DNA of 15,145 bases, taken from an uncultured Bacillota bacterium (GTDB lineage: Bacteria; Bacillota; Clostridia; Peptostreptococcales; Anaerovoracaceae). The notes under the pieces were generated by a model. It was not told the DNA's origin. It did no database searches and saw nothing but the letters and a program-made list of their open reading frames with translations. Made by a program: the position numbers and the translations under genes. The DNA lies in the NCBI GenBank assembly GCA_946638265.1, contig CAMPBN010000016.1, positions 1-15,145 on the forward strand, given 5' to 3'. Positions 6,657-13,577 of the stretch are shown piece after piece (the stretch's first letter is position 1; every line of letters begins with the position of its first letter).

Positions 6657-7199
6657 TTATTCCACGATGAGCCTTCTGTACATCTGCATGTACTTTTTGA
6701 TGCGCTCCATCGGGTCAAAGCTCATGTCGGAGTTGATCCACTCCATGAACTGGCCGAAGCCTTCGCAAGTGTAGAAGTGAATCAGGAGCTCCTTGTCTTC
6801 GTCGCTGTAGTCGCTGTGGCGAGAGAAGAAGTCGCCTGCGTATTTGGTCGCAATGTATTCACACACCTGGAACAGCAGGTCTTCGTAAACTTTGCGATTC
6901 TCGGACTGGAAAATGTTCAGAATCACATCCTTGTATTCCAGACTGTGCCCTGCCAGGCTGTCCAGGCAGGATGACAGATCCGGCAGGGTAGGATACTTGT
7001 CCACCACTGTCTTTATTTGGCGGAAAATCACTGCCGAAAGCAGCTGCGGAATGCCTGTGAAGTGGTAATAAAATGTATTACGATTCAGGTGGCAATCCTT
7101 TACCAGGTCGGTGATAAAAATTTTGTCAGGACTTTTAGTCTTCAGAAATTTGATGCAACTGTGCATCAAAGCTTCTCTTGCTTCGCTGTTTGCGCTCAT
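6657..7199 (-). CDS. TetR/AcrR-family transcriptional regulator
   Basis: A 180-aa protein of usual TetR size. The N-terminal helix-turn-helix (residues ~10-50) contains ITDLVKDCHLNRNTFYYHF, with the family's hallmark NTFYYHF recognition-helix end. The remaining ~130 residues are the all-helical ligand/dimer domain, whose inducer cannot be deduced. The start ATG follows TAAAGGAG at the right distance on the minus strand. The gene has its own candidate promoter about 190 nt upstream and ends towards the bidirectional terminator at 6472. It is not adjacent to an obvious target; the nearest regulated candidate is the exporter operon beyond the second tetR, so joint control is possible but unsupported. 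Confidence 0.9.
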   Translation of the reverse strand: MSANSEAREALMHSCIKFLKTKSPDKIFITDLVKDCHLNRNTFYYHFTGIPQLLSAVIFRQIKTVVDKYPTLPDLSSCLDSLAGHSLEYKDVILNIFQSENRKVYEDLLFQVCEYIATKYAGDFFSRHSDYSDEDKELLIHFYTCEGFGQFMEWINSDMSFDPMERIKKYMQMYRRLIVE

Positions 7200-7210
7200 T
7201 TTTTCTCCTT

Positions 7211-7240
7211 TAATCTCTAAATCTCTAAACTCTAAATCTC
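7211..7240. repeat. Microrepeat of TCTCTAAA next to the tetR ribosome site
   Basis: The words TCTCTAAA, TCTCTAAA, CTCTAAA and TCTC follow each other at 7211-7240. On the minus strand this places repeated TTTAGAG just before the TAAAGGAG ribosome site of the first tetR. The remainder of 7200-7532 holds the tetR promoter and no supported gene. Confidence 0.5.
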
Positions 7241-7393
7241 GTCAATCGCATTAATGTCATTTGGCGTATTTTGCCAAAGCCCCCCTGTGTCTTCCCACTG
7301 CTGTCACAATACTTCAATCGTTTGGCTCATGCGCCGATTTACAGCACGACGATTCTGCAAGTTCTGTTTTTGCCAAATCGAGCGTGTTCACTT

Positions 7394-7402
7394 ATTATAA
7401 CA
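7394..7402 (-). promoter_or_regulatory. Extended -10 promoter for the first tetR
   Basis: On the minus strand the sequence reads TGTTATAAT, a perfect TATAAT with the extended TGn motif. No convincing -35 box is present at 17 nt. Transcription would begin near 7387 and give a leader of about 190 nt before the start codon at 7199. Confidence 0.55.
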
Positions 7403-7532
7403 CAAATAAGCATAAAATAAAGCCTTGTTTTTCAATGTTTTTCAAATAGAACAAGCTGCGCGGCCGGTTGCGCCAGATGTATGATTTTGCATGCATCGAT
7501 GGCGCCGGATGCGCGGTTTTGCTTGCGGCCAC

Positions 7533-8123
7533 CTAGCAGGCACCGAATATGCATTTTGCGCTGCTCTGGAGCAGCTCGTCTGCCGTTGTGATCAGCTCTT
7601 CTTTTGGCATGGCCATGTTCTCGTCAAACCATGTTTTCAGCAGCCCCAGCATGCCGAAAGTGATAAAACTGAGAAAATAGTATGTCTTTTCGTCACTTTC
7701 AGGATGGAATCGGTCGTGGACCAGGGAAATGCCGTTCTTGTAGATGAGCTTTTGCAGGCGCTCAGTGAATCCGCTGACTTCGTTATTATTGAAAAGCACT
7801 TCGCAGGTGTCCTTGCGATTTACGATAAAGTCCAGCAGCGGTTCAAAAATCGGACGCATACTAAAACTGCCGTCAGTTTCATGAATGTGTTCATCCACGA
7901 GAGTCTGCGCTTCGTCGATTAGGTCGTCTTCCAGGCTTTGGAGAAGCTCCTGGGTATCGGCATAGTGCAGATAAAATGTCGCACGGCTCATGTCCACAAG
8001 GTCTGTGATATTTTTAGCTGAAATGTCGCTGAAACGGGTGTTTTTCATCAATGCAAGCAGTCCCTCTTTCAGCAGTTTTCGCGAGCGTCTGGCTCTTCGA
8101 TCGTCAGGATTTTTTTGCATCAT
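7533..8123 (-). CDS. TetR/AcrR-family regulator, likely repressor of the exporter operon
   Basis: About 196 aa. The N-terminal HTH contains ISAKNITDLVDMSRATFYLHY, with the typical TetR recognition-helix end, followed by an all-helical ligand/dimer domain. The open frame extends upstream to an ATG at 8171, but the ribosome site CGGAGG (8128-8133 read on the minus strand) points to ATG 8123 or the adjacent ATG 8120, so the start was placed at 8123. The gene is divergent from the coiled-coil/MMPL operon and shares a symmetric promoter region with it, the standard arrangement for a local repressor released by an exporter's substrate. That regulatory role is inferred from position only. The C-terminus ends CIFGAC. 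Confidence 0.9.
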   Translation of the reverse strand: MMQKNPDDRRARRSRKLLKEGLLALMKNTRFSDISAKNITDLVDMSRATFYLHYADTQELLQSLEDDLIDEAQTLVDEHIHETDGSFSMRPIFEPLLDFIVNRKDTCEVLFNNNEVSGFTERLQKLIYKNGISLVHDRFHPESDEKTYYFLSFITFGMLGLLKTWFDENMAMPKEELITTADELLQSSAKCIFGAC

Positions 8124-8186
8124 TCTGCCTCCGAAAAAAATATTTCTAAAAATATTGATATCATTAGACAAAATGGTATGCGTGTC

Positions 8187-8240
8187 TGTTGACCTCTTCT
8201 TCTGACCCCATTATAATGAATTCGATTCCAATAGTCAACA
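8187..8240. promoter_or_regulatory. Symmetric bidirectional promoter between tetR and the exporter operon
   Basis: Plus strand: TTGACC (8189-8194), 17-nt spacer, TATAAT (8212-8217). Minus strand: TTGACT (8238-8233), 17-nt spacer, TATAAT (8215-8210). The two -10 boxes overlap in the palindrome ATTATAAT (8210-8217), and the arms TGTTGAC (8187-8193) and GTCAACA (8234-8240) are exact inverted repeats about the same axis (8213.5). Predicted starts are near 8224 (plus, exporter) and 8203 (minus, tetR). Two polymerases could not bind at once. A TetR dimer could also recognise the dyad. Confidence 0.82.
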
Positions 8241-8261
8241 AAAATATTTTATTCGACAGCC

Positions 8262-8329
8262 GTCAACGAATAGGGCGAAAACATTTGCAAAATCTGTTAA
8301 CGAATAATGCGAAAACATTTGCAAAGTGC
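8262..8329. repeat. Two direct 34-bp repeats downstream of the divergent promoter
   Basis: Copies begin at 8262 and 8296 (34-bp period) and share GCGAAAACATTTGCAAA; their left parts are GTCAACGAATAG and GTTAACGAATAA. TATTCG (8250-8255) and CGAATA (8267-8272) form an inverted pair at the left edge. The repeats lie in the early leader of the exporter mRNA and are candidates for repressor binding. Confidence 0.65.
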
Positions 8330-8420
8330 AAAGCTTGGAAAATTTGAAGGCTGCACTTGCTATGTTGCGTTTATTAAAAACAAAATAAACCAAAACCTTC
8401 AAAAACAAGATAAAGCAAAA

Positions 8421-8448
8421 TTGACAAATGTCGATAATTATATATAGG
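8421..8448 (+). promoter_or_regulatory. Possible second, weaker promoter for the exporter operon
   Basis: A perfect TTGACA (8421-8426) is followed after 16 nt by TATAGG (8443-8448), or after 14 nt by TATATA. The -35 is good, the -10 or the spacing is not. It would shorten the leader from about 405 to about 175 nt. Confidence 0.3.
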
Positions 8449-8540
8449 GGTTGACGCAGAAATTAAACAATATGGTTCGAGGCGTGGCTGCGACCTTTCT
8501 TCTTCCACAACATATAACGGCTATATCAACCATATCAAAC

Positions 8541-8586
8541 GCGACGACTGAGACTGCGCGAGGTGCAATCCGCACCCGGTCATCGC
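8541..8586 (+). ncRNA. Nested hairpin in the leader of the exporter operon
   Basis: GCGACGACTG (8541-8550) pairs with CGGTCATCGC (8577-8586) with one mismatch and one G-U pair. It encloses GGTGC (8562-8566)/GCACC (8572-8576). It ends about 28 nt before the AAAGGGGA ribosome site and might affect expression. I recognise no riboswitch class here. Confidence 0.4.
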
Positions 8587-8628
8587 AACAAGCGACAGCA
8601 CGAAAGACATGAAAGGGGACTTTACAAG

Positions 8629-11118
8629 ATGAAAGTTAGAAGAACAGGAAAAAATGTTTTAATTTTTGCCCTGGTTCTGGTGATGGGTATTTCGCAGACC
8701 ATTACGGCTACCGCAGCTGCTGCCAAGATCGGCGACGGCGTGGTATCCACTTGCGACGAAGCTTACTATGCTACCACGGACTATTACGGCAACCTGCTGG
8801 AGGGCAGCGTGGTCAAGAGCTATGTGGTAAACGGCAAAAACAGTATAGTAGATTACGGCAATTACGACGAAGTAGTCAACCTGACCGACGGCAACGATCC
8901 GAAGATCGCCGGCGACAAGGTGACATTCAATTTCGGCAAGAAAGTGCCGGCGCATTTCTATTTCGAAGGCAAGACGACCAAGCCTTTTGAGCAGCTGCCA
9001 TGGACCATGGAAATCCACTACAAGCTGAACGGCGTGCCGACCAAGGCAGAAGACCTGGCAGGCAAGACGGGCATGGTGGACATCGACTTGGATTTCATTC
9101 CAAATCCGAATGCGTCCGAATATGCGCTGAACAATTACGTGCTGGCAGCCACAGCTGTTTTCAACCAGGACGACATCCTCTCTCTGGAGGCAGAGGGCGC
9201 TCAGGTGCAGCTGGTCGGCAACCTGCGTCTGGTACTTTTCATGGTACTTCCGGGCGAAGAACAGCACTTCACCATCAGCGTGGGAGCTGAGTCCTTTGAA
9301 TTCGGCGGCATGACCTACCTGATGATGCCTGCTACTCTGGCGCAGCTTCAGGAAATCTCCAAGATCAGCCAGCACAAGGACGATATCGAAGAAAACTACG
9401 ACCTCCTGAACGAAAGCCTGGACACTCTGCTCGACTCCGTGGACGACATGAGCAGCAGTCTGTACAAAACAGCGGACGGCCTGGATGAACTCAACGAAGG
9501 AAGAAACATCATCTCCGGCAGCCGCGACAGCATTTACGATAAGTCCGGCAAGACCATCAGCGATCTGGACAGACTCAGAGGTTCTCTCAATAAATATCCG
9601 GCACACATCGAAAAGGCCCAGGAGGCTACATCCAAGGCTTCCATCGCATTCAGCAATCTTTCTTCATCCCTCAAAGGCATTCAGAAGTCTTTGGATGAGA
9701 TGTACAAAGATATGAACGACCTGAAAAAGGCCACCAAGAATGCGGGCACACATGCGGGCAAGGCCGGCACATCGCTTTCCAATGTGGGCACAGCCCTGGA
9801 TAAGGTCAAGGAAGACCAGGACAACCTGGTACCGCTCCTTGCAGACCTGCAGCTGAAGATTGGCGGCAGCCCGATCACAATGAATCCGGGCGGTGCGGGC
9901 GATATGGACCTTCCGGCTCTGGAAACAGCCATGAACAGCATGACCAAGGAGCAGAAGTCCGCACTTAACAAGGCCAGAAAAGGCTACACAATGTTCGAAA
10001 AAGAGGATGACGCGGTAAGCGGTCTTGCGGAATCCGAATTTATCAAAGCTGCCATCTATACGAGCGGCAAGACATATAGCGAAGCAGTGGAGACATATGA
10101 GACAGTCACTGCGCTCGATACGGCAGTGGCGGGCCTGATGGCTGCACACGGCTATTCACAAGACCAAGCAAGAGCAGCCGTATATGCAGCGCAGAACATG
10201 AGCGCAGCGCAGCAGGCAGCATACGAAGCAGGCAGCGCCAGTGTGGCAGGGCTTAAAACCCTCTATGCAAACTTCAAGGATCTCGACGGTGCTGACAGCG
10301 TATGCAATGAGGTGGAATTCCTCTCTGCCATGGTTTATCAGGCAGCAGCCACCGCAGGTTCACCTGTGACTCCGGCTGAAGCCAAGAGAAGCGCAGTGCT
10401 TTTCATCCTTTATTGCAACACCACCAACCTTTCTTCCGCACTGGATGCTCTGGGCAGCTCAGGCGTAGCAGGCGACACTGCAAACCTCCTGAAAGAGACT
10501 TCCACAGTGTTGAAGCAGCTGGCTGACATCACAGACTCCATCCAGGACATCACGGACGATTCAAGCGATGTCATCGAGAGAGTGGGCGATCTGTCCGATG
10601 TATTCAAAAATTATACGCCTGATCTGAACGCAACTTTGGGAGAGTTGAACAACACTCTGAAAATCCTTGAGGATGCGGCAGGCGATACGCACGATTTCCT
10701 TTCCACTTTCCGCGATGTGATGCACGAAGCAGGCGCCAAGCTGGACGATGGTACCAAGAAAACTCTTGAGGGCCTGGCAGCCGCACTCCGCGACACTGCC
10801 CGCAGCGTCAGCAAGACTACCAATGTCAAGCGCGCCAAGAACAACATCAGCGACATCGTAGAGGATATGTGGGATGACTATACAGGCGATATCAACCGCC
10901 TTTTGATGATGGATCCGACTGCGGATGCCGAGTCTTTGACCGACGCCCGCAACGCCACACCTACCAGCGTGCAGGTGATGATCCGTTCAGCAGAAATAAA
11001 AATCCCGGAAATAGCATCCGACGACATTGACAAAACCAAGGAGAAGACCACATTCTTCGGACGCGTTGCACAGATGTTCAAGGATCTGTTCAATTTCGTA
11101 GCAGGAATCTTCAGCTAA
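8629..11118 (+). CDS. Secreted coiled-coil protein, putative partner of the MMPL exporter
   Basis: 829 aa from the ATG at 8629, which is preceded by AAAGGGGA. The frame extends to a GTG at 8563, but those 22 residues are charged and precede a clear signal peptide, so they were excluded. Signal peptide: KVRR positive end, hydrophobic segment ~10-27, cleavage near the ATAAAA stretch at 27-32. A beta-rich domain follows to about residue 240, then a long Leu/Ser/Asp-rich coiled coil (~250-410) with YhgE/Pip-like L-x2-G heptads such as LDELNEG, an Ala-rich helical middle (~450-620), a second coiled coil (~625-770), and a hydrophobic-amphipathic C-terminal end (FFGRVAQMFKDLFNFVAGIF) that could rest on the membrane. 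Unlike YhgE/Pip proteins it shows no multi-span C-terminal membrane domain. Thirteen nt separate it from the MMPL gene. It is probably an extracytoplasmic adaptor or substrate-handling subunit; its exact role is unknown. Confidence 0.85.
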   Translation: MKVRRTGKNVLIFALVLVMGISQTITATAAAAKIGDGVVSTCDEAYYATTDYYGNLLEGSVVKSYVVNGKNSIVDYGNYDEVVNLTDGNDPKIAGDKVTFNFGKKVPAHFYFEGKTTKPFEQLPWTMEIHYKLNGVPTKAEDLAGKTGMVDIDLDFIPNPNASEYALNNYVLAATAVFNQDDILSLEAEGAQVQLVGNLRLVLFMVLPGEEQHFTISVGAESFEFGGMTYLMMPATLAQLQEISKISQHKDDIEENYDLLNESLDTLLDSVDDMSSSLYKTADGLDELNEGRNIISGSRDSIYDKSGKTISDLDRLRGSLNKYPAHIEKAQEATSKASIAFSNLSSSLKGIQKSLDEMYKDMNDLKKATKNAGTHAGKAGTSLSNVGTALDKVKEDQDNLVPLLADLQLKIGGSPITMNPGGAGDMDLPALETAMNSMTKEQKSALNKARKGYTMFEKEDDAVSGLAESEFIKAAIYTSGKTYSEAVETYETVTALDTAVAGLMAAHGYSQDQARAAVYAAQNMSAAQQAAYEAGSASVAGLKTLYANFKDLDGADSVCNEVEFLSAMVYQAAATAGSPVTPAEAKRSAVLFILYCNTTNLSSALDALGSSGVAGDTANLLKETSTVLKQLADITDSIQDITDDSSDVIERVGDLSDVFKNYTPDLNATLGELNNTLKILEDAAGDTHDFLSTFRDVMHEAGAKLDDGTKKTLEGLAAALRDTARSVSKTTNVKRAKNNISDIVEDMWDDYTGDINRLLMMDPTADAESLTDARNATPTSVQVMIRSAEIKIPEIASDDIDKTKEKTTFFGRVAQMFKDLFNFVAGIFS

Positions 11119-11131
11119 AGGGGGGCTTGGC

Positions 11132-13321
11132 ATGATTGAAAGAATTGCAAAACGCCTCACCAGAAAGCCGAAGCTTGTGGCTATCATCGCGGCTGTTATG
11201 CTGATCCCGGCATTGCTCGGTTACATCGGCACGGGAATTAACTACGATATACTTTCATATCTGCCAAAGGATCTGGATTCTTCCAAGGGTATCGACATAT
11301 TGGAAGAGCCTTTCCACATGGCAGCCACCAGTATGCTGATTGTTGACAACATGCCTGCAGGCTACAGCAATCAGCTCATTCGTGACATACGTAATATCGA
11401 CGGCGTTTCCAACGCGGTCTGGATCAGCAATATACTGGGTCTTCAGATTCCAACGGATATGATACCGCAGCAGTTCCGCGATATGTTCTTCTCGGGCGAA
11501 GGCACCATGATGATTGTGCAATACGAGAAGGGCGCGGCTTCGGCTGAAACCATGGAGGCTATCGACGAGATCAGAGCATTGGGAAATGACAATTGCTATC
11601 TGTCCGGATTCTCCGTAATCGTCAAAGATACGCGTGACCTGATGGACAAGGAACTTCCGCTCTTCGTGGGACTGGCAGTATTACTGTCGCTGGTTGCCAT
11701 GGGCCTGACTCTGGCGGAAACGGCGCTGCCGTTTGTGCTGATCGCAAACATCGGCATTGCCATTTTGTACAACTTCGGAAGTAACATCTTCCTGGGCGAA
11801 ATTTCATATATTACCAAAGCCATCGCGGCTGTTCTGCAGCTGGGCGTAACCATGGACTATTCCATTTTCCTTTACAGGAGATATGAAGAGGAAAAAGATT
11901 TCCATGAGGACAAGCGTGATGCCATGAAGATGGCTGTTGTGGCGGCATTCCGCTCGCTTTTCGGCAGCAGCCTGACCACTGTGGCGGGCTTCCTGGCACT
12001 GTGCTTCATGAACCTGACGCTGGGAAAAGACATCGGTATCGTTATGGCCAAGGGCGTGGTGCTGGGCGTTATTACCGTTATTTTCGTAATGCCTTCCATT
12101 GTGCTGCTGGCGGACGAACAGCTGTCAAAGTACAGACACCGCTATTTCATGCCGGATTTGAAAAAAGCCAACGAATTTTTCATCAAACACAGACGCGCAG
12201 TGGTTATCATCATGCTGCTGATGCTGGCACCGGCACTCTATGCGCAGCACAACGCTACAGTTTACTACAAACTGGACGAGGCGCTGCCAAAGACCACACC
12301 TGCCATCGTGGCCAATACCAGACTGGCGGATGAATTTAATATGGCAACTTCCCACTACGCACTGGTCAGCGACGAGCTGAAAGCCACGGACATGAACGAG
12401 ATGGAAAAAGCCATCAAGGAAGTGCCGGGCGTAACGGACGTGATTTCCTACCACAGCATGCTGGGCAGCGGAATCCCGGATTTCTTCATTCCTGAAGAGG
12501 TAAAGACCATGCTCAAGCAGGGCGGCAGGCAGATAATAATGATCAATTCCGAATATGCCACCGCCAGCACAGAGGTGGGTGAACAGATCGACACCATTTC
12601 GGCGATTTTGAAATCATATGACAAAGATGCGCTGCTCACGGGCGAAGCGGCACTGACCGCTGACCTGATCAAGACAACAGCCGTGGATTTCAAGGTTACC
12701 AATTATATTTCCATCGCGGCTATTTTCTTGATCATCGCCGTGATATTCAAATCCATTTCCATCCCTGCGGTGCTGGTAGCCATCATCGAGTTGGCCATCA
12801 TCATAAATCAGGGCGTGCCGTATTTTACGGGTACGGAAGTGGCATTCGTGGCGCCGACCATCATTTCCTGCGTACAGCTGGGTGCAACGGTTGACTATGC
12901 GATACTTATGACTTCGAGATTCCAGGAGGAATTGAGAGAAGGAAGAGACAGATTTGAAGCCATCGATATCGCTTCCACGGCTTCGGATGCGTCGATTATC
13001 ACCAGTGCGCTGGTAATGTTCTGCGCAACACTGGGCGTATCATTTGTTTCCTCGATCGAGCTCATCGGAGATATCTGTATCATGCTGGCAAGAGGTGCGA
13101 TGATATCCGCATTTATCTGCATCGTGGTATTGCCGCCTGTGCTTTGCGTATGCGAACCGATATTCGCCAAGACGACAATGCATTGGACCACTTTCCCTGA
13201 AAGGGTTGAAAGAGCAAGAACCAGCAGAATCGAGGAGCACTTCGAGGCAAGACTGGAAGCACAGCTGGCGGCTCGCGCGAAGGAGAAGAAGGGCGAGAAC
13301 GGGGATCACGGTGACGAGTAA
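11132..13321 (+). CDS. MMPL/RND-family exporter
   Basis: A 729-aa polytopic membrane transporter driven by the proton gradient. TM1 is at ~15-33, then a first extracytoplasmic domain (~35-170), TM2-6, TM7 at ~355-372, a second extracytoplasmic domain, and TM8-12. Each half carries the MMPL signature with a buried Asp: GVTMDYSIFL (D242) and GATVDYAILM (D588), the expected proton-relay residues, each followed by a RY/RF-x-EE cytoplasmic loop. The C-terminus is a highly charged cytoplasmic tail rich in Glu, Lys and Arg. Length and architecture match Firmicute YdfJ-like MMPL proteins. The GGGGGG-rich ribosome site lies in the 13-nt gap after the coiled-coil gene, so the two are co-translated. Likely cargo is a lipid, glycolipid or hydrophobic compound, by family analogy only. 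Confidence 0.93.
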   Translation: MIERIAKRLTRKPKLVAIIAAVMLIPALLGYIGTGINYDILSYLPKDLDSSKGIDILEEPFHMAATSMLIVDNMPAGYSNQLIRDIRNIDGVSNAVWISNILGLQIPTDMIPQQFRDMFFSGEGTMMIVQYEKGAASAETMEAIDEIRALGNDNCYLSGFSVIVKDTRDLMDKELPLFVGLAVLLSLVAMGLTLAETALPFVLIANIGIAILYNFGSNIFLGEISYITKAIAAVLQLGVTMDYSIFLYRRYEEEKDFHEDKRDAMKMAVVAAFRSLFGSSLTTVAGFLALCFMNLTLGKDIGIVMAKGVVLGVITVIFVMPSIVLLADEQLSKYRHRYFMPDLKKANEFFIKHRRAVVIIMLLMLAPALYAQHNATVYYKLDEALPKTTPAIVANTRLADEFNMATSHYALVSDELKATDMNEMEKAIKEVPGVTDVISYHSMLGSGIPDFFIPEEVKTMLKQGGRQIIMINSEYATASTEVGEQIDTISAILKSYDKDALLTGEAALTADLIKTTAVDFKVTNYISIAAIFLIIAVIFKSISIPAVLVAIIELAIIINQGVPYFTGTEVAFVAPTIISCVQLGATVDYAILMTSRFQEELREGRDRFEAIDIASTASDASIITSALVMFCATLGVSFVSSIELIGDICIMLARGAMISAFICIVVLPPVLCVCEPIFAKTTMHWTTFPERVERARTSRIEEHFEARLEAQLAARAKEKKGENGDHGDE

Positions 13322-13349
13322 CGCGTATTATACGATGCAAAAATAGAGA

Positions 13350-13492
13350 GGGGTGTTGTTGAGGTAGCAGAGACCGTTGCGGGTAGTCGGCACTTAGCGA
13401 TTTGCGAGCGATAGCGAAGCAAGAGCTTAGTACCGCTACGTTAAGCCCGCGACAGGCGAGAGCCGTGGTCTCGGATGCCTCAACAGCACCCC
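13350..13492 (+). ncRNA. Large branched RNA-like inverted repeat of unknown class
   Basis: Outer stem GGGGTGTTGTTGAGG (13350-13364) pairs along its full 15 nt with CCTCAACAGCACCCC (13478-13492), with one G-U pair. Nested inside are GAGACC (13370-13375)/GGTCTC (13467-13472), GTTGCGGG (13376-13383)/CCCGCGAC (13446-13453), CTTAGCG (13393-13399)/CGTTAAG (13439-13445), TTGC/GCAA (13402-13405/13419-13422), and a side hairpin GGC-GAGA-GCC (13455-13464) with a GNRA tetraloop. The result is a roughly 143-nt multibranch fold between the MMPL stop codon and the terminator. It is not tRNA, 6S, SRP, RNase P or tmRNA by any motif I can see. Confidence 0.6.
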
Positions 13493-13513
13493 GATTTGCT
13501 TTTTGCGTAATAT

Positions 13514-13548
13514 AAAAGGTATGCACTGATAGCAGTGCATACCTTTTT
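13514..13548. terminator. Perfect 15-bp bidirectional terminator
   Basis: AAAAGGTATGCACTG (13514-13528) and CAGTGCATACCTTTT (13533-13547) are perfectly complementary around the 4-nt loop ATAG, with a T-run on both strands. It separates the plus-strand exporter operon from the minus-strand glycoside hydrolase, ending both. It would also cap the structured RNA at 13350-13492. Confidence 0.95.
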
Positions 13549-13577
13549 ATTGCGTTCGTTTGCTCGGCGCGCTGTGT

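Noticed and set aside
7261..7449. Small plus-strand open frame (62 aa) between the two tetR genes
   Set aside because: No ribosome site, low-quality composition, and it overlaps the tetR promoter on the other strand.
8124..8171. Upstream ATG for the second TetR protein
   Set aside because: CGGAGG lies directly before ATG 8123/8120, and the extra 16 residues precede the usual TetR N-terminus.
8563..8628. GTG start giving a longer coiled-coil protein
   Set aside because: The extra residues are charged and lie before a good signal peptide; the ATG at 8629 has its own ribosome site, and the GTG falls inside a leader hairpin.
8659..9606. Minus-strand open frame opposite the coiled-coil gene
   Set aside because: Antisense shadow; the plus-strand frame has a signal peptide, ribosome site and operon context.
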